Positions 21,118 through 29,488 of a stretch of DNA of 64,000 nt are shown in pieces; position 1 is the first letter of the stretch; the number at the start of each line of letters is the position of its first letter. Under the pieces are notes generated by a model, which had not been told where the DNA came from, did no database searches, and worked only from the letters and a program-made list of their open reading frames with translations. Origin of the DNA: Psychrobacter arenosus (GTDB lineage Bacteria > Pseudomonadota > Gammaproteobacteria > Pseudomonadales > Moraxellaceae); assembly GCF_904848165.1 (NCBI RefSeq), contig NZ_LR884459.1:1488001-1552000 (forward strand), read 5' to 3'. A program made the position numbers and the translations under genes.

Positions 21118-21996
21118 TTAGTGGTCCAAAATCTTCGATAAGAACTGTTGGGCACGCTCACTACGCGCACTCTCAAAGAACTCGTCTTTGCTACAGTTTT
21201 CCACGATATGGCCTTCATCCATAAATATAATGCGGCTGGCAACCTGACTGGCAAAGCCCATCTCATGGGTCACACACATCATAGTCATGCCTTCGCGCGC
21301 TAGCCCCACCATCACATCGAGTACCTCTTGAATCATCTCAGGGTCTAGTGCCGAGGTGGGCTCATCAAATAGCATACACACGGGATCCATCGATAAGGCG
21401 CGCGCAATCGCTACCCGCTGCTGCTGACCACCGGAAAGCTCGGCAGGATATTTTTTAGCATGCGCGGAGAGGCCTACGCGGTCGAGATATGCCAAGCCTT
21501 TTTGTTTGGCCTCGCTATCGCTACGCTTGAGTACTTTTACCTGGGCGACCGTTAAGTTTTCGATGATAGACAGATGCGGAAACAGCTCAAAGTGTTGAAA
21601 CACCATGCCTACTTTACTGCGCAGTTTAGGCAAATCCGTTTTGGGAGCACCAACGGATATGCCATTGACCAAAATCTCGCCTTCTTGAAACGGCTCAAGC
21701 CCATTAACGGTCTTAATGAGCGTGGATTTACCACTGCCAGAGGGGCCACACACGACCACCACATCGCCGCGATGCACGTGAGCGGTACATTTGGTAAGCA
21801 CCTGAAAGTCGCCATACCACTTACTGACATCCGTCATTTTAATCACGATTTCGTCGTTGGCATGGCCGTTATCGGTGACTAAGCCCCCGAATTCATTAAT
21901 AAAAGAGTCTCCGCCTTGACCCACACCAATAGGCATCACAGCTGGCTGAATCAAGGTATTGTCTTTGCCTAAAGCGGCTTTCTCTGAATGGTTCAT
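21118..21996 (-). CDS. gltL: Glutamate/aspartate-type ABC transporter ATPase
   Basis: The ATPase subunit of a polar amino acid importer. The core VSKWYGDFQVLTKC and [23 protein letters not shown] (Walker A at residues 84-91) closely follows the GltL pattern. [15 protein letters not shown] and [15 protein letters not shown] complete the ABC signature and Walker B. The protein has about 50 extra N-terminal residues compared with a typical 241-residue GltL. The ATG used has an AGGAT ribosome site and no better internal start is visible, so the extension is probably real. It is the last gene of the gltI-gltJ-gltK-gltL order on the minus strand. Confidence 0.9.
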   Translation of the reverse strand: MNHSEKAALGKDNTLIQPAVMPIGVGQGGDSFINEFGGLVTDNGHANDEIVIKMTDVSKWYGDFQVLTKCTAHVHRGDVVVVCGPSGSGKSTLIKTVNGLEPFQEGEILVNGISVGAPKTDLPKLRSKVGMVFQHFELFPHLSIIENLTVAQVKVLKRSDSEAKQKGLAYLDRVGLSAHAKKYPAELSGGQQQRVAIARALSMDPVCMLFDEPTSALDPEMIQEVLDVMVGLAREGMTMMCVTHEMGFASQVASRIIFMDEGHIVENCSKDEFFESARSERAQQFLSKILDH

Positions 21997-22054
21997 AATT
22001 TATATCCTAAAACTTGCCAAAGTGGGCGTGAAACTTATGCGATTATTCAGTCAC

Positions 22055-22750
22055 TTAAAATCTTAAGCGACGCTGCAGCCTTTGTACTCCGACTGACGCC
22101 AGCAGACTAATAATGAAATAGACGGCACCGGCGCCTAAAATATAGGGCGTGAGCAATCCCATCAGTTCGCCGCGCACGTAGCCGGCACGGAAGAAATCGG
22201 TAACGCCGATAGCAAATACTAAAGTCGTGTCTTGAAAGAGAATAATACATTGCTGCAGAATTAACGGGGTCATCTTACGAAAGGCTTGCGGTAAGATAAC
22301 CAATCGCATCGTCTGCCCATAAGTCATACCTAAGGCTTTAGCGGCATTGACCTGCGCGCTACCGATGGACTGAATACCGGCACGCACTACCTCTGAGAAG
22401 TAAGCCGCTTCAAATACCATAAACGCCACAACACACGAGGTGAATGCGGTGTCAAACATGATGTATTTACCGGTAATGCCGTTATAAATCATCGGTACGG
22501 CAAAATAAAACCACAATAGAATCAGTAGCAGTGGCACCGAGCGAAAGAAGTTGACATAGAGCTGTGCCGGAATCGCTAAAACTTTAATCCCGGACAGGCG
22601 CATCAACGCCAGTATCGTGCCTAAAGTCATCCCGCCGACGATAGCCAAACCCAATACTTTTAAGGTCGTTATCATCCCACCCATCAATCCGGGATAGGCG
22701 GTGGCTAAATCATTCATCATACTGATGGCCAAACTCATAGCTATGCTCAT
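22055..22750 (-). CDS. gltK: Glutamate/aspartate-type ABC transporter permease (GltK-like)
   Basis: A 231-residue inner-membrane permease of the HisMQ family with about five membrane segments. The coupling-helix EAA motif reads EVVRAGIQSIGSAQVNAAKALGMTYGQTMRLVILPQAFRKMTP. It overlaps the upstream permease gene by four bases (ATGA), indicating translational coupling, and the two should form the heterodimeric channel. FFRAGYVRG near the C-terminus is typical of GltK. The name is by analogy with gltIJKL; aspartate/glutamate specificity is inferred. Confidence 0.88.
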   Translation of the reverse strand: MSIAMSLAISMMNDLATAYPGLMGGMITTLKVLGLAIVGGMTLGTILALMRLSGIKVLAIPAQLYVNFFRSVPLLLILLWFYFAVPMIYNGITGKYIMFDTAFTSCVVAFMVFEAAYFSEVVRAGIQSIGSAQVNAAKALGMTYGQTMRLVILPQAFRKMTPLILQQCIILFQDTTLVFAIGVTDFFRAGYVRGELMGLLTPYILGAGAVYFIISLLASVGVQRLQRRLRF

Positions 22751-23493
22751 TTCTGACCTCCTGCAATCAGGCCAGGCACGCGAAGCTTGCGCTCTAGCAG
22801 ACCCATTAAGCCAATCAAAGTGAGGTTAAACAGCAAATAGATGATGGTCGCGTAAGTGTAGATTTCGATATTATTTTGGGTATATTCGCTGATGGTTTTG
22901 GTCTGACTGATCAGCTCCATTACCCCAACTAAAGAGGCAACCGAAGCATTTTTAAAGCAGTTGGTTAGCTCAGAGCTAAGCGGCGGTAGAATAACTCGGA
23001 AGGCTTGCGGTAGTAGGACTTGCTTATAGGTTTGCGCAGTAGTTAATCCCAAGGCATAAGCGGCGTTCGATTGCCCAGGGGGTAAGGAATCAATCCCCGT
23101 ACGCACTTGCTCGACGATACGCGCAGCGGTAAATAACCCTAGACCAATCGTCGCAGAAATCATGGCCGAGGCATTGGGCGACAAGCCTTTATACCAATAC
23201 TCTTGCAAAGCTGGTGTCAGCCAGCCTGGTGCCACATAAAACCAAAAAAACAACTGCACTAACAGCGGAATATTACGAAAAAAAGTCACGTAACCGGTAC
23301 CAATAGCCCGTGCCCACTTATTTGGCAGTGTGCGCATAATCCCCAGTATCGTGCCAATGACCATCGCTATCGCCCAAGCAAAACTGCCAATGAGCAACAA
23401 CCACCCTATCCCGGTGAGCATCCAATCCAAATAGATGCCATCGCCAATGCCGGTCGACTCAAAGAGTACGCCCCAGTTCCAGCTATAATTCAT
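22747..23493 (-). CDS. gltJ: Glutamate/aspartate-type ABC transporter permease (GltJ-like)
   Basis: A 248-residue HisMQ-family permease beginning MNYSWNWGVLFES, the opening typical of GltJ. It has about five membrane helices and the EAA loop EQVRTGIDSLPPGQSNAAYALGLTTAQTYKQVLLPQAFRVILPPLSSE. It pairs with the overlapping downstream permease gene. It is separated from the binding-protein gene by about 320 bp carrying a strong hairpin, a layout that usually lets the binding protein be made in excess. Confidence 0.88.
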   Translation of the reverse strand: MNYSWNWGVLFESTGIGDGIYLDWMLTGIGWLLLIGSFAWAIAMVIGTILGIMRTLPNKWARAIGTGYVTFFRNIPLLVQLFFWFYVAPGWLTPALQEYWYKGLSPNASAMISATIGLGLFTAARIVEQVRTGIDSLPPGQSNAAYALGLTTAQTYKQVLLPQAFRVILPPLSSELTNCFKNASVASLVGVMELISQTKTISEYTQNNIEIYTYATIIYLLFNLTLIGLMGLLERKLRVPGLIAGGQK

Positions 23494-23679
23494 GCGTAAG
23501 TCTCCCTGACTTGCTTTTTATACGGCTCAAAATCAATAGTTAAAACGCCCTAAAAGGTTAGCAATAAATGCTCTTAGCACGCTCTAACTAGACTTCCCTG
23601 TATTGCTGCTTATGCTTATTTTTAACTTATGGATTCAGATGAATTTCCTGCAACAGCAGCTCTCTACCACAAAAGTAAA

Positions 23680-23720
23680 ACGCCCACTCGCCGGCTAGTG
23701 ATAAGCTGACGGGTGGGCGT
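23680..23720 (-). terminator. Hairpin between binding-protein and permease genes (attenuator or mRNA stabiliser)
   Basis: ACGCCCAC (23680-23687) pairs perfectly with GTGGGCGT (23713-23720), and the loop contains further GCT/AGC and CCG/CGG pairing. On the minus strand it is followed by TTTTACTTTTG. It probably causes partial termination or protects the upstream gltI mRNA, raising the binding protein to permease ratio. Confidence 0.65.
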
Positions 23721-23816
23721 CGTAACTTTTAGGGCTATGCGCTCATAATACCACTGGCTATAAACCCTAAAAGCTATTAGATCCCTGCGGCGTAACCAAT
23801 CACTTAGACCTTCTCG

Positions 23817-24803
23817 TTATTGGGCCGTCGCCATTTTTGGTTGATCGCCATCATGTGGATCGGCAATCAAGGCTTTAAGGTTGTCTGACATCTCAAAATT
23901 CATGTTGATGTTTTTTGGTGGAATTGGGCTCATAAACCATTTTTTATAGATTTCGTTAATCTCACCTGAGGCGTAGGTGTCGGTCAAGGCTTTATCGACA
24001 ATGGCTTTAAACTGCGCGTCGTCTTTACGCATCATACAGCCATAGATTTCAAACGATTGTGGCTCACCCACGATGACCCATTCGTCTGGGTTTTTCGCTT
24101 TGGCTTTCTCGCCTGCGAGCAAGACATCATCCATCATAAAGGCATCGGCACGGCCGCTCTCTAGCATTAGGAAAGCTTCGCCATGGTCTTTCGCTGAGAT
24201 GATATCAGCACCCAAGCCTTTTTCTTCATTATATTGACGGATATAACGCTCAGAGGTGGTACCCGCCGTGGTTACCAAGCGCTTGCCTTTTAGGTCTGGG
24301 AAATCCTTAATACCTGAATCTTTTTTGGTCAATAGACGCGTACCAATTTCAAAGAAACCGGTTGAGAACGCGACTTGTTTTTGGCGCTCTTCGTTATTGG
24401 TGGTCGAGCCACACTCAAAATCGATAGTGCCGTTCTGTACTAATGGAATACGGGTTTGTGAAGTAATGAGGTTATAGCGGACTTTCAGATCCGGCATATT
24501 GAGGTCTTTTTTCACAGCTTCGACAATTTTCATCTCTAAATCATGCGCATAACCCATTGGCTGTTTGGGATCATCAGCGATATAAGAGAAAGGAATAGAA
24601 GAGTCACGATGACCGACGACGATAGTGCCGGATTGTTTGATTTTATCGAGCGTGCCTGAAGCATCGCCCGTAGTAGCAGGGGCTTCCGTCGCATTGGGGT
24701 CAGCTGCTGGTGGTGCCTCACTGGCAGATTGATTGTTATTACACCCTGTAAGACCAAGCGCTAGCAAAGTCGCCATGGTTAATGACGTTTTAAAGTAGGC
24801 CAT
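23817..24803 (-). CDS. gltI: Glutamate/aspartate-type periplasmic binding protein, lipoprotein form
   Basis: A 328-residue solute-binding protein (SBP family 3). The N-terminus is a lipoprotein signal with the lipobox LTGC, acylated cysteine at residue 21. An Ala/Pro/Thr/Glu-rich linker reaches to about residue 50, before the binding domain starts at LDKIKQSGTIVVGHRDSSIPFSY. CGSTTNNEERQKQVAFS and KWFMSPIPPKNINMNF match GltI-type binders. E. coli GltI is a soluble periplasmic protein, so the lipid anchor is a difference. It is the first gene of the importer operon. Confidence 0.88.
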   Translation of the reverse strand: MAYFKTSLTMATLLALGLTGCNNNQSASEAPPAADPNATEAPATTGDASGTLDKIKQSGTIVVGHRDSSIPFSYIADDPKQPMGYAHDLEMKIVEAVKKDLNMPDLKVRYNLITSQTRIPLVQNGTIDFECGSTTNNEERQKQVAFSTGFFEIGTRLLTKKDSGIKDFPDLKGKRLVTTAGTTSERYIRQYNEEKGLGADIISAKDHGEAFLMLESGRADAFMMDDVLLAGEKAKAKNPDEWVIVGEPQSFEIYGCMMRKDDAQFKAIVDKALTDTYASGEINEIYKKWFMSPIPPKNINMNFEMSDNLKALIADPHDGDQPKMATAQ

Positions 24804-24899
24804 TTATGAAGTCCTTTTATTATCGATCCTTAATTACACAGTGTCGCGGGCTTGGGAACGGTGGTGCTAATCCTTGCAAAAACACTGTAATCAACCTTC

Positions 24900-24929
24900 A
24901 TCATAAAACAATTGCGCAATATTAAGCAA
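24900..24929 (-). promoter_or_regulatory. Possible gltI promoter
   Basis: On the minus strand TTGCTT (24924-24929) and TATGAT (24900-24905) are 18 bp apart, about 97 bp upstream of the ATG. A perfect 10-bp palindrome, ATTGCGCAAT (24911-24920), lies between them and could be an operator. The rest of the 505-bp gap to hslO shows nothing clear. Confidence 0.35.
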
Positions 24930-25308
24930 CAATACATTAAGGTTTAACCAAAATATTTTTAGGGTCGCTCGCAGCCCTTGTTAATTATACCCTGCCATAA
25001 ATTTTACCTTTGCCTCTAACCTAATTTTTATGCACCAATGTTATGTAGCTCGTCTTACTATAGACCTTGCGCAATAAAATAAATAAGCTATAGCGCTAAA
25101 GTTAACAAGCAGTTACCCTCTCCTGCATTGATAAAGCGCAGCTTGCCCCCATTAATTGACCAGTATCGCCAGACATAACCCGCTAGCGATAGGCAAAATT
25201 ATTTCTTTTTATGACCCTTTATGGCTCCCTATTTATCACTATGACTGCTGACTTTTTGCTTTCATTTTAGCCAATAGCTTTAGCCATAAACCATCTCAGA
25301 GTCCCTAT

Positions 25309-26241
25309 ATGACGACACCTAATACAGACTTACGCCAACGCTTTTTTATCCAAGACTCTCCCGTCCGTGGCGACGTCGTACGTCTAGAGCGCAGCTATGC
25401 GACTATTGCAGCACAAAAAGACTATCCAGAAGCGATCAAACGCTTATTGGGCGAAATGCTTACTGCCGCCAGTTTATTGATTGGCACCTTAAAGATTAAC
25501 GGTACTTTATCTATTCAAATTCAGTCTTCTGATGCTGATAGCTTGTTGAATTGGGCTATGGCAGAGTGCGATCAGGCAGGTATTATCCGTGCTTTAGCGA
25601 GCTGGAAAGGGGAAACCCCAGAGCAGCAGGCAGCATGGGCGGCGAAATCGACGGCTAACGAGGCGTTTGCTGAATTGGGCGAAATGGGTAAAGGCGTGTT
25701 ATTTATTAACATTCAACCAGAGAATGGCGAAGCTTACCAAGGTATTGTTGAGCGTTGTCATGACAGTTTGGCGGCTTGCTTGGCGCATTATCAGCATCAA
25801 TCTGCTCAGATTCCTACCTTGATTAATTTGGCTTGTGATGGCTTGCAAGCGGGTGGTATCTTAGTGCAAATGTTACCGCGTACCAGTCAAGAAAGCTTAG
25901 CGGCTGAGCTTGATCAAGATGCCGGTATCGATGAAGATTTATGGACGCGCTTAACGCTGTTAACGCGGACGGTAAAAGCTGAAGAACTCACGACTTTAGA
26001 TGCTAATGAAATTATCTATCGCCTGTATAATGAAGAAAACGTAGTGGCGCCTGAGCCGGCAACATTAGAATTTGGCTGTACTTGCTCACGCGAGAAATGT
26101 GCAGCAGCGATTGAGCAAATTGGTGAGGCAGAAGCTTTAGAAATTATCGCCGAGCAAGACGGTAGCTTTGAGATGGATTGTGGCTTTTGTGGTGCCGTCT
26201 ATACTTTTAGCAAAGACGATATTGAGCAAATATTCGCTTAA
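25309..26241 (+). CDS. hslO: Hsp33 redox-regulated chaperonin
   Basis: Hsp33 is a cytosolic holdase switched on by disulfide formation during oxidative stress. The 310-residue protein has the typical N-terminal domain (RGDVVRLERSYATI) and a C-terminal zinc switch with CTC near residue 263 and CGFC near residue 294, the family's CxC...CxxC spacing. An extra cysteine lies five residues after CTC (REKC). The gene is monocistronic, divergent from the glt operon, and followed by its own terminator. Confidence 0.95.
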   Translation: MTTPNTDLRQRFFIQDSPVRGDVVRLERSYATIAAQKDYPEAIKRLLGEMLTAASLLIGTLKINGTLSIQIQSSDADSLLNWAMAECDQAGIIRALASWKGETPEQQAAWAAKSTANEAFAELGEMGKGVLFINIQPENGEAYQGIVERCHDSLAACLAHYQHQSAQIPTLINLACDGLQAGGILVQMLPRTSQESLAAELDQDAGIDEDLWTRLTLLTRTVKAEELTTLDANEIIYRLYNEENVVAPEPATLEFGCTCSREKCAAAIEQIGEAEALEIIAEQDGSFEMDCGFCGAVYTFSKDDIEQIFA

Positions 26242-26303
26242 AGCTTTGCGGGCCTAAGAGCGATTGCTTAATGGCCTCTTGATAATGATTAGTTTCGACT
26301 GAC

Positions 26304-26340
26304 GACCCCTCAAGACTTTATCTTGGGGGGTTTTGCTTTT
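26304..26340 (+). terminator. Terminator of hslO
   Basis: ACCCCTCAAG pairs with CTTGGGGGGT (one G-U pair) around a seven-base loop and is followed by TTTTGCTTTT on the plus strand. Confidence 0.85.
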
Positions 26341-26532
26341 GTGGGTGTTATTCAATTATGCTTAACCTTTATTTTCATAAACCGGATGGTAATAGCTTTT
26401 TAACTGCAGTCTAAACAGTGATTTATCTTGATTAAAGGCGTTTGACTCTAGCAGTTAAATAACGCAGTGTATTAACCTTGAGAAATATGGTTTACTCAGC
26501 ATGATGTTTTTTCTCATGTACAAGGATGTTTC

Positions 26533-27681
26533 ATGCCTATTAAAACTCTATCGCAGCTTAGCAAGCCTTTGCTAAAAATGGCCAGCCACAGCCCTGTTTA
26601 TTATCAAGCGCAAGCCCGGACTACCCGAGTATTGGCCAAGCTACCCGATCGTCTGTTGGTCACGCTAGTCAATCGCTTGGACCCGCAGCCTCGCTTTGCC
26701 AGTGCGGATCCGCTGATGCAATTGATCATGGCCGCTAATAATTTAGGCAGTGGCAGTGGCATCATTACCTCTAATATAAAAAGCTCGCGCCAACGCTTTA
26801 ATCACAGTGTTAATGCGCTCCAAGGTGCTAAACCGGCGGTGCACTCTGTCCGTGACCTCAGTTTTAAGAACCGCCATAAGCAGCGTATCAAGCTCAGACA
26901 CTATGTGCCCCAATTAGACCGCACTGCTACCACACAAGCAGCGGCTGAGTTGCCGTTGATTGTATTTTTCCATGGTGGTGGGTTTGCCTTAGGTAATATT
27001 GAGACCCATGATGAGTTTTGTCATTACCTGTGCCACTACGCTGGCTTTTCAGTACTGAGCGTTGATTATCGCCTCTCTCCAGAACACGCTGCGCCTGCCG
27101 CGATTCATGACTGTATGGATGCGGTAGTTTGGGCGGCAGACAATGTGAAAAAATTAGGGTATAAAGCTGGGAAAATTATTGTGGCCGGAGACAGTGCCGG
27201 TGGCAACTTAGCGACAGTAGTTTGTCAGCAATTGCTTAAAACTGATCATGCCGTGCGTCCTATTATGCAATGGCTGATCTATCCTGCTACCGATGCGAAA
27301 GGGCAATATGACAGCCATAAAGCTTACGGGGCTGGGACCTTACTGTCTTTGCGAGACAAAGATTTGTTTCAAAGTTTCTATACCAGCGATAGCCAAGATA
27401 CCGATCACACTGTGACCTCGCCTATTTACGGTACCCTCGATGGTTTGCCGCCGGCCTATGTGGCTGTGGCAGAGCTTGATATTTTATCGGATGAAGGCGA
27501 AGCCTATGCGCAACGCTTGGCAGACAATGGGATTACTACCGCCTATGATAAAGCGCCTGGTATGCCGCATGGCTTTATTAATTTGGTCAGCATCCATCCG
27601 GGCGCGCGACGTCAAACTATCGCCATGATTAAGGCTATGCGTAAGTTTTATGACCAGACTTTAGGTAGCAAGGTCCATTAA
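26533..27681 (+). CDS. Alpha/beta hydrolase, hormone-sensitive-lipase family esterase
   Basis: A 382-residue esterase of the HSL (family IV) group, common in cold-adapted bacteria. The oxyanion-hole motif HGGG is at residues 147-150 and the nucleophile motif GDSAGG has Ser221. The acid is probably D316 in AELDILSDEG and the histidine H346 in MPHGFIN. The N-terminal 100 residues form the cap region. No signal peptide is seen, so it is probably cytoplasmic. The natural substrate is unknown. It is convergent with a second lipase-like gene. Confidence 0.88.
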   Translation: MPIKTLSQLSKPLLKMASHSPVYYQAQARTTRVLAKLPDRLLVTLVNRLDPQPRFASADPLMQLIMAANNLGSGSGIITSNIKSSRQRFNHSVNALQGAKPAVHSVRDLSFKNRHKQRIKLRHYVPQLDRTATTQAAAELPLIVFFHGGGFALGNIETHDEFCHYLCHYAGFSVLSVDYRLSPEHAAPAAIHDCMDAVVWAADNVKKLGYKAGKIIVAGDSAGGNLATVVCQQLLKTDHAVRPIMQWLIYPATDAKGQYDSHKAYGAGTLLSLRDKDLFQSFYTSDSQDTDHTVTSPIYGTLDGLPPAYVAVAELDILSDEGEAYAQRLADNGITTAYDKAPGMPHGFINLVSIHPGARRQTIAMIKAMRKFYDQTLGSKVH

Positions 27682-27735
27682 AATCCGAAGTTTGGAAAGT
27701 ACAATATAACTGCTAAGTATGAGTCTAAAAAGGAA

Positions 27736-27770
27736 CAGGGCATATCCTAAAATGATTAGGGTATGCCCTG
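27736..27770 (-). terminator. Terminator between convergent hydrolase genes
   Basis: A long stem, CAGGGCATATCCTAA against TTAGGGTATGCCCTG with one or two mismatches and a short loop. On the minus strand it is followed by TTCCTTTTTAG, so it mainly serves the minus-strand lipase-like gene. Confidence 0.7.
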
Positions 27771-27804
27771 CGCACCAGAAATCTTCTCTTAAATAAATCG
27801 ACCG

Positions 27805-29283
27805 TTATAGCACCACATTTAACTCACTAGGATAAGAGTTGATTCGCGAATTCAGCAGGTCGTTACCAAGATTGCCTTCATCTTGACCATTGTTAATTAA
27901 CCAAGTGATAATTTGCTTGGTAACGCGCCTGCTATACATCAAGTTCATATGGTTGACCCCGTAAAAGACGGCTTTGCGCCCTTCTGGTACAGCTAACGCA
28001 TGCTCGCCTTCATGCTCCCCCAATGCTGACTCTATCGTCACCAGACTGTCCCCTAATAAGCTGGTCGCTTTCGACTCATAATGGCCCTCGACCAAGGTGC
28101 CGGCAATCAGATAAGTGCGTACATGCAAAGGCAAACGCGCAGGGTGGCGAAAATCTGCTGGCAGGACACTGCGCCCCTCTAAAGACTGCCAATCGGCATC
28201 GCGAATACTGCCGTGGCGTAAATCAATAACGCCCGCACTGCGTAAATCACCCAATTTTGCTAAAGAGCCCGCAAAAGGCAGTTGTGAAATCCTTTCTTGT
28301 ACAAAGTTACCGATGCGCTCTAGACTAGCTCCCTGATGAGGAGAGCCCAGCGTCATCAAATTGCCCACGCGCTTCATCCAACTAAACCCTTGCTCCTTAC
28401 CATAGAACAGCGAGCTACGCGCCACTAGGCCGCCCATACTGTGCCCAATTAAGTCAATTTGGCTAATGTCTGGATTATTATTTACCAAGTCCTGTAGCGT
28501 TTTAGACAGGTCGCGCCCGTTGATAGAGATCCGTCGTCCGGTATTATAATTCAGGTATAACACGGTCGTGTTGGGCAAATTATCGACTATCTGCTGCCCT
28601 AAATTGCCAATATTGGAGGCCTGCCAACTAAGATGGCTTAATCCCAAGCCATGACATAACACCACTACTCGACCTGACAGCGCTTCACGCTGGGGATAGC
28701 CGTTACTGCCGTATAGCACCATCGGGATCGCTAAGGGATTGTCCTGATTGACCAAATGGTCTCCCATAACCCCATTTAAGATATTGACCAGTCGGCGTAA
28801 GCTACGCGGTAAACGCCGAACTTCTTTGGGATTGCGCACGTTATTGTATAACCGCAGCCCTGAAGCCAGATTATTGCCCACCAACGTCATGACTCCCCGT
28901 ATCGTGCCATAAATGCGCCCTGTAATCCCACCAGACCAGCGGCTCAAATAGCCTTCATTAAATCGCCCTAAGGGTCGCAATAGAATCTCACGGTGAATGG
29001 CTTCGACGATATCGGTAATCTCCACCACCCCTATGGCCGCCAACTGGGTCATGCCTTCAAAGAAATCGGCCAAAGAAATAGGATCGCGCGTTGCCATCTC
29101 ATAGCTGTCATCGACATTAGCAGCCGTCATTTCATCTAAGTAGATATAATCTAAGGCTGCCAGCTGCTCATAAACATCACCCTGAAAACGGCCATTGAAA
29201 TCAACACTAGGGTCGATTTCAGGGGGGCGCCGAGTAGTCGCAAATAGGTCATGAATGGTATCACTGGGCTTAGACTTGGGCAT
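27805..29283 (-). CDS. Alpha/beta hydrolase, lipase-like (PGAP1/triacylglycerol-lipase type)
   Basis: A roughly 492-residue protein with a lipase-type alpha/beta hydrolase domain in its second half. VVVLCHGLGLSHLSW forms the oxyanion strand and IDLIGHSMGGLVARS holds the nucleophile serine. GVNHMNLM near the C-terminus probably supplies the catalytic histidine. The first 200 residues have no recognised domain. A TTG 19 codons upstream also keeps the frame open, but the ATG at 29283 is the better start although its ribosome site is weak. There is no signal peptide, so it is probably cytosolic or peripherally membrane-bound. Substrate is not known. Confidence 0.8.
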   Translation of the reverse strand: MPKSKPSDTIHDLFATTRRPPEIDPSVDFNGRFQGDVYEQLAALDYIYLDEMTAANVDDSYEMATRDPISLADFFEGMTQLAAIGVVEITDIVEAIHREILLRPLGRFNEGYLSRWSGGITGRIYGTIRGVMTLVGNNLASGLRLYNNVRNPKEVRRLPRSLRRLVNILNGVMGDHLVNQDNPLAIPMVLYGSNGYPQREALSGRVVVLCHGLGLSHLSWQASNIGNLGQQIVDNLPNTTVLYLNYNTGRRISINGRDLSKTLQDLVNNNPDISQIDLIGHSMGGLVARSSLFYGKEQGFSWMKRVGNLMTLGSPHQGASLERIGNFVQERISQLPFAGSLAKLGDLRSAGVIDLRHGSIRDADWQSLEGRSVLPADFRHPARLPLHVRTYLIAGTLVEGHYESKATSLLGDSLVTIESALGEHEGEHALAVPEGRKAVFYGVNHMNLMYSRRVTKQIITWLINNGQDEGNLGNDLLNSRINSYPSELNVVL

Positions 29284-29407
29284 AATGTAAACAGTTTTAG
29301 AGGAAGAAGTAGCTCCTATATTATCTTGTCTATGAGCCAATTAGAAGACTATGATTTGTATGCTAAATATAGTTATTGGTTACCTAGCGTTATGAACTAT
29401 CGTTGAC

Positions 29408-29437
29408 TAAAACCCCGAGTGATTATTCGGGGTTTTT
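29408..29437 (-). terminator. Terminator of phoX
   Basis: AAAACCCCGA and TCGGGGTTTT form a perfect stem with an eight-base loop. T-runs are present in both directions. It lies about 50 bp after the phoX stop codon. Confidence 0.85.
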
Positions 29438-29488
29438 AACTCTATAAAGCCGCGTGATACAGTCGCGTAAGTTATACCCGTTGATTTG

